Positions 56,933-64,000 of a stretch of 64,000 nt of DNA are shown here, one piece after another. The stretch's first letter is position 1. Every line of letters begins with the position of its first letter. The notes below the pieces were generated by a model that did not search any database, was not told where the DNA came from, and saw only the letters and a list, made by a program, of their open reading frames with translations. Origin of the DNA: Phlyctochytrium arcticum (taxonomy: Eukaryota > Chytridiomycota > Chytridiomycetes > Chytridiales > Chytridiaceae); NCBI GenBank assembly GCA_025602905.1, contig JAHLKI010000011.1, forward strand, positions 372,001 through 436,000, in the 5' to 3' direction. A program made the position numbers and the translations under genes.

Positions 56933-59133
56933 TTACGCGGCAACCAACCTTGGACTTAAATCTGGATTCTGTTTGGGCAATGAGGGCAAGGGTGGTTCGG
57001 CAATATTTGTCTTGTTCTTGTGAATGTACAACGACGAGGTTTGAGGCGACTCATTCTTTTTAGTCAGTTTCGGAGAAGACGATGTTCTAACGGGTGGGTG
57101 TGGTGGAGGGGGAGGTGGAAGCGGAGATGGAGAAGGGGATTGTGAAGTAGGCAGTTCCATCGCAGGTTCTTCGAGGGGTGATGGCGTTGGTCTGACAGCC
57201 GCGTCAACGATGTTGCGGGTTTGTTGTTCTACTGCTTGCGGTATTAAGGGAGAATTCCATTCCAAGCTGGGGGGAGTGATTTGCTCCCGCAACGAACTTT
57301 TCTGTAATTGTGTGGGGTCGGTGACGGTTGTCGATGTGGGACCACGCTCCAGAGTCAGTTCCTTTTCTGTCCGCAAGGTATAAACCAGGCCTTCTATCCT
57401 GGCATAATCCACCATATCCGCGTAGTCCAACTGAGCGAGATATTTCCACATTTCCACAAGTGGCTCGGGAAGACCAAAAGTGATGTGGCCCTCTGTACCA
57501 AGCGGGGCGTCATGGTACTGGCCCTTGACAATGGCAATACGATCCTTCTCTTTGCCTTTCCACGGAAGACTCCCGGTGGTAAATTCGACAAGAAGGTAGA
57601 AAAATGTCCAAAGGTCGTCGACGGGGCCTAGGTCTTGGCCTTTATGTGCTCGCAACGAAGCGTAACGGGATGTCCCACGAAACCCAACTTTTTGACGTGC
57701 CTAGAATGCTTCATAAGTTGACAGTTCACTCAAGAAATTCAGAAATAGTTCACCGTACCTCGCGTATTATTCCACCGCCCGACACGAATTTCCTTGATAG
57801 ACCAAAGTCAATCATGTACACGCGCTGGCCCACCAGACCTTTCTCGGGGGTATAGTCGACGCCGACACAAAAGTTGCCAGGCTTGATGTCGCGGTGAACG
57901 ACTCCGATTGCGTGAAGAGACTGTATTCCATGAAGCATTTGCACGCCAATGTCTGCTATTACAGAGGGGGGGAAACGGTGTTCTGGAGCATTGCGACGAA
58001 TTTCAGACAAGCTATTAACAGTACCAGGTTAGTTCATGAAGTATGCTGATAATCCAAAGTAAAGTCCTTACTTGGGTCCGAGCAGCTCCATGACCATAAA
58101 GGTGTACACTGGCAAGGATGCCTTCATTGCCGCCACTACTGCTCTTTTCTTTGCTGCCCGTTCCTGTGCTTCAGGAGACATATCATTACTTTCAGGTTCA
58201 GGATCCGGATCCTCTACAGGGCCATTGGAAATCGCAAATCGGCCAGATCCATAAAAGTCGGCAAACCATGGGCATTTTGTCCCCGCGGCTGATGGGTCCA
58301 ACCCGGTTTTAGATTTGGTGACTGCCAACTCGTCTTCAGAGGCTGGAGATGGTAAGTTGCCATTGTTGCGACCCGTCATCGATAGGGACTCCAATGTGGC
58401 ATTCGCCAACTTGCGCAAAATGGCTACTTCTAATTTGAGGACTTGCTTCTTTGACGAGGGAGGCTCTATCTTGATTGCAACTGGCGCGTTGGTCTGGGTA
58501 TCGAATCCAGCATGGACTTCGCCAAATGCACCTTTACCCAGAACATGCATCTAAAATAAACAAATGTCAGATTCAGACGCGTCAAACTCGCGACACAAAA
58601 CTTACGATGCGCCATCTTTTATGGATCAGGACACCTTCCAGGATGGGTGCCGGTGGTACTTGTGCCTGCTGTGCTTGTTCTTGCTGTTGCTGCTGCTGCT
58701 GCGGTGGTGCCCGCGGTGCTCGCCGAATGTCATCTTCCGGCGTGTTTATCTTGCCTACCATTCCGTCCCGATGTGATTCCAGAAACGATTTTCCTTTCTT
58801 TTCCGCAGCTTGACCGTCGCCCAAGACAGACGGTGGCGGCGGAGCGCGGAATGACGGCGCCAAAGGCCTGCCCAAGTTTAGATCTCCGAATGTATTCTGA
58901 TGATGATGGTGGATGGGATGATGTTGAGGGTGATGGTGAGGATGGTGATGGGGTACGGCCGTCAGCATGCCTTCAGAGGAGGGTGCCGATGCGGGCCGGG
59001 GAGGCGGTGGAGGTGGACGATTGGGGGGCTTTCGTCGATTCGCAGTGGGAGCGGTTGTAGTGAGGTCAAGAGGGTTGGTGAAAGTGTCGGACTGGCGGTG
59101 AGAAGGATATGCGGGACGTTTGGACTTTGACAA
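56933..59133 (-). CDS. Casein kinase 1 / TTBK-like protein kinase
   Basis: Four exons on the minus strand (59133-58606, 58550-58072, 58011-57759, 57700-56933), 675 residues. The first 175 residues are a disordered extension with Pro runs, a His-rich stretch (HHHPHHHPQHHP) and a Gln7 run. The kinase domain follows: glycine loop GKGAFGEV, VAIKIE lysine, an acidic insertion of about 70 residues, ELLGPNLSEI, catalytic loop VHRDIKPGNF, DFGLSRK and GTSRYASLRAHKG. These are CK1-superfamily marks, and NFCVG with GLVYTLRTEKEL points to the tau-tubulin-kinase side more than to classical CK1. A Pro/Ser-rich tail ends the protein. All catalytic residues are present, so it should be active. Converges with the BTB gene. 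Confidence 0.88.
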
Positions 59134-60613
59134 CCTGCGTGCACGGACAATGATGGGAGATTTTCCGTTTTACGGTTCAGGAACCGAAAAAATCCTTGTT
59201 GGGTTTTGACGTTTTTGGCTTTAGCTAGAGTTTGGACCTTGAAATCAACCGCGATCCTCGAAATTTCCGTGTCGCGTTCGTTCTTTGATTTGGGAAATTA
59301 ATGAATTGACGTGATTTCTCTGCACAGGACGCTCGTAAAAGTGCTTTCAAGTACTAGATTTATGTATTGACGCGTCGGATATAACAGACATTCAGGTCCT
59401 CCTGCGCGAAATGCTGGCCTTTGACAGCAGGGCGGAGCGCGAAAATGACTAGCGCAATTACCAGATGCGCAGCCAGGAGACGCTTACGTGAGCAATCATC
59501 GCGAGCATCGCGAAGAGGCCAGTCTTTGAAACCAATGTCGGCAGACAATTCATCGCTTTAGCTATATATATGGCCTCTGCTGATTGGCCACTGTTGAAAG
59601 TTGGAAGAGTAGGACTGTTTGCTGTTGCTGCGACGTACGAAGGATTAGCGCCATGCCGGTCGGTTTCCAGTCATCTCGCGAACGCGTGAAACACTGAAAC
59701 GTTCAAAATTCCAAGTTTGACGGTTGCGCCTCGAGTATATTTATTTTCATTTTGTCATTGACATTGACAGCGCGGGAGAGTGTATGGGAGAGCGCATATG
59801 ATTGTGAATTTATACCTCGCGGGCCCGCGAATCCTAACCCGAATCTGAGGAGCCACCAACTGAACAACAACGCGAGCAGTGTCAACGACAGTTGATTCGG
59901 TTGGCGAAAACCCGCAACCCGCTCATAGTCCAACACTTGCACACTTACCCTGCCCGCGGCCCACAAAACTCACAATACTACCATGCCGAGAAATGGCTGG
60001 AAGCACCTGTCTTCAGAGCCCCCCAATGGTACGGAGTCGCTCTGCAGACTTTCGTTTCCGAAATCGCATGTCTCTCTCTATCAAGATGACCCCTCTCTCC
60101 ACCAAGGTGACTGCCTGGAGGGCGTTGTTGAGTTTTCGATGAAGTGACGGGCGAGCGATCCTTCGATGGCTACGAGATTACAACCCAAAACGGCACCCTG
60201 ACCCTAAGAATGGACAACCTGATGCAGCTCCCATTACACATGTCATAACCTGTCTCGAGGTTGTTTGACGTATGGGACAGGGACGTGAATGCAGCACGTA
60301 ACATTCGTCGGATTTTACTTCACATGAACGATCACGGTGAGCTGCGACCTGCTGTGTTTTCAAGGACGAATCCTGGTACGTAAACTACCGTAAACCTGTC
60401 GGCACCAGAAGTAAGCGGAGGGGTAGAGAGGCTCGTTTGAGTTGAGCTTCTTTTGCCCGATTCCCGTCTGAAAAGGTAGCGAGCAATTGTTAGTCTTTGG
60501 ATTGCTTGTATTTGGTGTGTGGCATTCTTTTTGCAGATTATAATATAATATACAATATGTGAAAGGGATTGAGATTGAATAAAGTAAATGAAATGAAATG
60601 AAGTGGGAAAGCA
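59134..60613. other. Intergenic region, no gene accepted
   Basis: About 1.5 kb between two minus-strand genes. It serves as kinase promoter and MET10 3' region. A 53-codon ORF from ATG 59983 has no recognisable domain and was not called. Confidence 0.5.
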
Positions 60614-63600
60614 CTAGTATACTTCAAGAATGTATCGCTCCTCGTCCTTCAGCGTCTCCAAATGCTCAATGGCGTGAACCTTTTCCATATTGGTCCCCTC
60701 GAACGCACTCACCAACGCGTCTCGAACGTCGGGAACCGGCCAGGTGGGTCCGCAGAGGTAAAAAGCGCCCTTGTCCTGGAGCATGAGTCGGCCAAGCAGT
60801 TCCCGGTCCTCTTGGATCTTGTGCTGAATGTAAATCTTTTCCTTTTGATCTCGGGAGAAGGCCAGACGAAGATGGGTCAGAACGCCATCGGCATGGTAGG
60901 CTTCCATTTCCTCGCCGTAGAGGTACTCCTTGCCTCGGTATCGAGATCCAAAGTACAAGACCATGGGACCAACCTTGTGGCCGAGTGATTTCCAGTGCGC
61001 GCGCTCTTCGATAAAGGCACGGAACGGAGCCATGCCGGTACCGAGACCTGCCATAATGACAGGCTGTTCCAGAGACGGAGGCAGTTTCATGACAGAGGGT
61101 TTGATGGTAACAGTGAGAGTCTGACCGATGGCGGCATTCGCAAGGTACCGGGTGCAGTGTCCGTAGCGCGACTTGCCCGTCTTGGTCTTCCAATCTACCA
61201 ACACGACGAGGAGATGCACACTGTTGGGATGGACGCTCTGGGCGGAAGAGATGGAATAATGACGAGGTTTGATGTGCGGAATGAGATTGAGGAGATCTTC
61301 AATGGGTGGGTGGCATGCAGGAAATCTTTCCAGAAGATCGGCATAGGTGGGAGTTTCTTCGTTGATAAACGTTTCCATAGCTTCAGCGTCCAGAAGTAAG
61401 TCGTAAATGAGTCCATGCTGATCGAGGTCTTTTGTGTATCCTAGCATGTCCTGGTAGAACTTGCGGCCAGGCTTGCCAAACAGGTCGTGGACTTGTGTCA
61501 GTAGTTGCCCAACGGTTCGTCCCTCTGTCACCCGCTCCCCACTGGCAGTCCGGCGGTCTACTTTCACCACTTGAGACGCGCTGACACCGTAAAAGTCCAA
61601 AAACTTTTCAACCTCCTTGATATCGTTGTGACCATGTACACCAAGAGCTTCACCAATGGCGTATTTCAATCCGGTGCCTGTAATATCCATCTCCATATGG
61701 AATACATTGCGATCGTAAGCATCCGGTGTGACGCGACGGTTCTCGGTGACTTTGACTTGGTAAGCATCTTCCAGGTCGGGTCGCAGCTGCTCAACCAGTC
61801 CATAGGCCTCAGAGAAGAGTACGGGAAGAATAGCTTCGTGGCTCTTGGCGACGCGGGACTTTGGTTCTTCATCTTCCTCTTCCACCAGCTGAAGCTTGCC
61901 GAAAGATACAGTGCCCCCAACATGTGCAGGTAGCGATGCGCTGTCTGCAGCACCCGATACAATGTCGGCGGTGATCAAACTGTCGACACCCCGCTTGATG
62001 GCTCCAAGCTTGGTAGCTACTTTGCTCGGGTCGCTCTCGGTTGCAATCACTTGCTCTCCCAAATGCTTGATGGCGGCAGAATACTTGATACCAGGGGCCA
62101 ACTTGAAAAAGATTCCTTTCAGAATCAACTTGACGTATTCGGTGTAGGAGCCCTTGAATGATGTGAAATCTTTGGCAATTCCGTTGGCGTCCACCGTCTT
62201 GAGAGAAATGTTGCGGGCGATAATGTCGTTTCTGGTGGCTTCAGGAATCTCGGCTATCAATGCGTCGCCGGTCAGGCTGGTGTTCAGCACAATCACACCG
62301 TTTCTCGTAACAGTCCTGGCAACGTTGAATTGTTCTAGGAGCGTGATGTCGTGGACGGCCGCGTAATCTGCCGAATGCACCAGGAATGACTTCGATACCG
62401 TGTTGCCAGGACCATAGCGCAGTTGATGAACAGAAACGGGATCAATTTGCGCGTCATCATGCGCGACATAGCTCTGTACATTAGCATCAGCAAATGCCTC
62501 AAGATCAGTGGCGAGCTCAGCGCCGACAAGAGCGGTTTGTGATTCTTGAATGTCCCAGAGAATAGCTTGGTGTACATGATTGTCGACGTATGAGAGTTCT
62601 TCTTCCGTGGAAACGTGCTCGCTGCCGATCGTGTAAGTGAAGATGGGTTGAGAAGATTGGGCCTTGCGAAATGCATGTTCGAGAGCGACGGGATGGAAAG
62701 CATCGGGGTTGTTGCTGAACGCTGCTTTAACCAACACGGGGGCAGAGCCGCTCCAATGCGAAGAGTAAAAGCATGCAGAAACATCCAGGAACAGTTGACC
62801 ATGACCGCTGCTGCCCGTGCTAGATTGATCGACAATGAGAACTTTCTTGGTACTGGGAGGAAGAGCGTTGATGAAATGCTGCGCAGACCACGGGCGGAGC
62901 AATCGAATTCCCAAGACCCCGACTTTCTCGCCTTGGCCGTTCAAATGAAGCGCTGCCTGTCTGGCAAGCTCGACTGCGGACCCGAGAGCCACCACAACCA
63001 CTTCAGCATCGGCGGCTCCGGTATACTCAAACAAGCGGTAGCGACGATGAAGGATCGGTTCAAGTTGTTCCATGACCAGATCTACAGCACTGACAACATC
63101 GGGCCGGGGAGGGAGGTTGGTCTTAACGGTTTCAGCCAGCTGCTCAAAAGGCAACACTGAAATTTTGGCCACTTCATGAGCAATGCGAGCACCGTCAAAG
63201 AAGTGTAGGACAGGGGTGCTGGCAACGCGAGCGGCAACATGCGAAATGATAGCCAGATCGTGAGCCTCTTGTACGGTTTGCGAGCCCAGCAGAGCAAATC
63301 CAGTAAACGCAGCAGCCATCACATCTGAAAAGTCAGGGGTGACGGAGAAATCGGAATGCAACTTGCGAGAAGCCACATGGAAAACCACCGAACTCTTGGA
63401 ATGGCTGATCTGATACATTGCTGGGATCATCAAGGGAAGCGCTTCAGAAGACAGAACTGCCGAAACAGACTGACCCGCCGCAATAGCACCATGTACAGCA
63501 CTCGCGGCACCCGACCGTGTGCTCATTTTCAGAACTTTGTGTTGCTGGCCGAGAGCGTTGACGCGGCCTTCTTCAGACCAAAGCTCCAGGTCCTGTCCGA

Positions 63601-64000
63601 TGTACGCTTCTGAGGAAACAGAGTAGATGAAGGAGAGGTCGCTCAAGGCGTACGCGACATGCGCAGCAGCTGTTTGTCCGCTGACCGATTGTGCCAAACC
63701 AGTATGGCTTGACGGAGGCAAGGCAACTGAAGAGAGAGGAGCGGATACTGACAAGTGATTCTCAATAGGTTTCTTGGGGACCGAGAAGGAATCGTCATAA
63801 ATGCTGGGAAGTATCTTGACTGATCGACCAAGTTTCTTGAAGAGCGCCAGTTCGAGCTTGATGATTTCAGGGTCTTCATTCTCTGCGTCTGCACCAGTGA
63901 CCCGAACGATGGCCAACCCCAGTTTTGCAGCCTCAGCAGCAACCCGGTGTAGTTCTTGCTCACGATCTGCAGGCTTCAGCGTCTCGTCCAATACCACAAA
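60614..64000 (-). CDS. MET10: Sulfite reductase [NADPH] flavoprotein subunit, 5' incomplete
   Basis: One open frame from the window edge to a TAG at 60614-60616; 1,128 codons visible, no intron, start beyond the edge. The N-terminal 600 residues resemble the pyruvate-ferredoxin oxidoreductase-like region of yeast Met10. The C-terminal part is a FAD/NADPH reductase: a linker domain from about residue 735, RHYSISSAQ (FAD binding), YGHCTRYLA, then NADPH motifs MAGLGTGMAPFRAF, LYFGSRY and AFYLCGPTWPVPDV, closing with ILEVY. With the MET5 haemoprotein it reduces sulfite to sulfide with six electrons from NADPH in sulfur assimilation. Length already exceeds yeast Met10 (1,035 residues). No frameshift seen. 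Confidence 0.93.
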   Translation of the reverse strand, partial: FVVLDETLKPADREQELHRVAAEAAKLGLAIVRVTGADAENEDPEIIKLELALFKKLGRSVKILPSIYDDSFSVPKKPIENHLSVSAPLSSVALPPSSHTGLAQSVSGQTAAAHVAYALSDLSFIYSVSSEAYIGQDLELWSEEGRVNALGQQHKVLKMSTRSGAASAVHGAIAAGQSVSAVLSSEALPLMIPAMYQISHSKSSVVFHVASRKLHSDFSVTPDFSDVMAAAFTGFALLGSQTVQEAHDLAIISHVAARVASTPVLHFFDGARIAHEVAKISVLPFEQLAETVKTNLPPRPDVVSAVDLVMEQLEPILHRRYRLFEYTGAADAEVVVVALGSAVELARQAALHLNGQGEKVGVLGIRLLRPWSAQHFINALPPSTKKVLIVDQSSTGSSGHGQLFLDVSACFYSSHWSGSAPVLVKAAFSNNPDAFHPVALEHAFRKAQSSQPIFTYTIGSEHVSTEEELSYVDNHVHQAILWDIQESQTALVGAELATDLEAFADANVQSYVAHDDAQIDPVSVHQLRYGPGNTVSKSFLVHSADYAAVHDITLLEQFNVARTVTRNGVIVLNTSLTGDALIAEIPEATRNDIIARNISLKTVDANGIAKDFTSFKGSYTEYVKLILKGIFFKLAPGIKYSAAIKHLGEQVIATESDPSKVATKLGAIKRGVDSLITADIVSGAADSASLPAHVGGTVSFGKLQLVEEEDEEPKSRVAKSHEAILPVLFSEAYGLVEQLRPDLEDAYQVKVTENRRVTPDAYDRNVFHMEMDITGTGLKYAIGEALGVHGHNDIKEVEKFLDFYGVSASQVVKVDRRTASGERVTEGRTVGQLLTQVHDLFGKPGRKFYQDMLGYTKDLDQHGLIYDLLLDAEAMETFINEETPTYADLLERFPACHPPIEDLLNLIPHIKPRHYSISSAQSVHPNSVHLLVVLVDWKTKTGKSRYGHCTRYLANAAIGQTLTVTIKPSVMKLPPSLEQPVIMAGLGTGMAPFRAFIEERAHWKSLGHKVGPMVLYFGSRYRGKEYLYGEEMEAYHADGVLTHLRLAFSRDQKEKIYIQHKIQEDRELLGRLMLQDKGAFYLCGPTWPVPDVRDALVSAFEGTNMEKVHAIEHLETLKDEERYILEVY

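Noticed and set aside
58647..59060. Plus-strand ORF rich in Val and Ala
   Set aside because: Antisense of the Gln/Pro/His-rich start of the kinase gene.
59983..60144. 53-codon ORF faintly like an arrestin N-terminus
   Set aside because: Resemblance is too weak and no further exons continue it.

Overview
The window is nuclear DNA of a fungus. Evidence: genes broken by many short GT-AG introns (about 37-90 nt), a fungal-type NAD-dependent methylenetetrahydrofolate dehydrogenase (MTD1), a MET10-type sulfite reductase subunit, an ORT1-like carrier, and Mutator-like (MULE) transposases with a zinc-finger head and SWIM tail that recall basidiomycete elements. I could not fix the phylum from sequence alone. 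Gene models were assembled by hand from splice signals; every multi-exon model listed as a CDS keeps frame end to end.

Layout. 0-5.3 kb: a single-pass membrane protein and a C2H2 zinc-finger transcription factor. 5.7-22.5 kb: an AT-rich, gene-poor island of nested mobile elements: a 5'-truncated copia retrotransposon inserted into a small terminal-inverted-repeat (TIR) element, three other TIR elements with target-site duplications, an LTR-like family, and an intact ORF with a Myb/SANT-like domain that ends in a 38-bp near-palindrome. 22.5-29.2 kb: two MULEs, one broken with its C-terminal part inverted, the other with an intact 674-codon transposase.

29.8-47.7 kb is a dense housekeeping block: a SNF2-family ATPase of the Uls1/Rad5/Rad16 class (15 exons, three of 9-11 nt), complex I subunit NDUFB9, the DNA2 nuclease-helicase (with an exact 132-bp in-frame tandem duplication), MTD1, Mediator subunit MED22, a five-CCCH-finger protein like ZC3H3, and the polynucleotide kinase GRC3. 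Many neighbours are divergent or convergent, with only 130-420 bp between them. 47.7-53.2 kb is gene-poor again, with a small chimeric gene carrying a DEAD-box helicase fragment and two related introns, plus several repeats. 53.2-64 kb: a small cysteine-rich ORF, a mitochondrial ornithine-type carrier, a BTB/T1-domain protein, a casein-kinase-1/TTBK-like kinase and the 5'-incomplete sulfite reductase flavoprotein gene.

The genes do not form one pathway. DNA2 and the SNF2 ATPase serve genome maintenance, and the DNA2/NDUFB9 promoter carries two MluI cell-cycle boxes. MTD1 and MET10 serve one-carbon and sulfur metabolism, GRC3 rRNA processing, MED22 transcription. I found no clear evidence for a wholly new system; the most unusual items are the twin-intron helicase-fragment gene, the apparently intact MULE, the truncated copia with a target-site duplication, the palindrome and the microexons.
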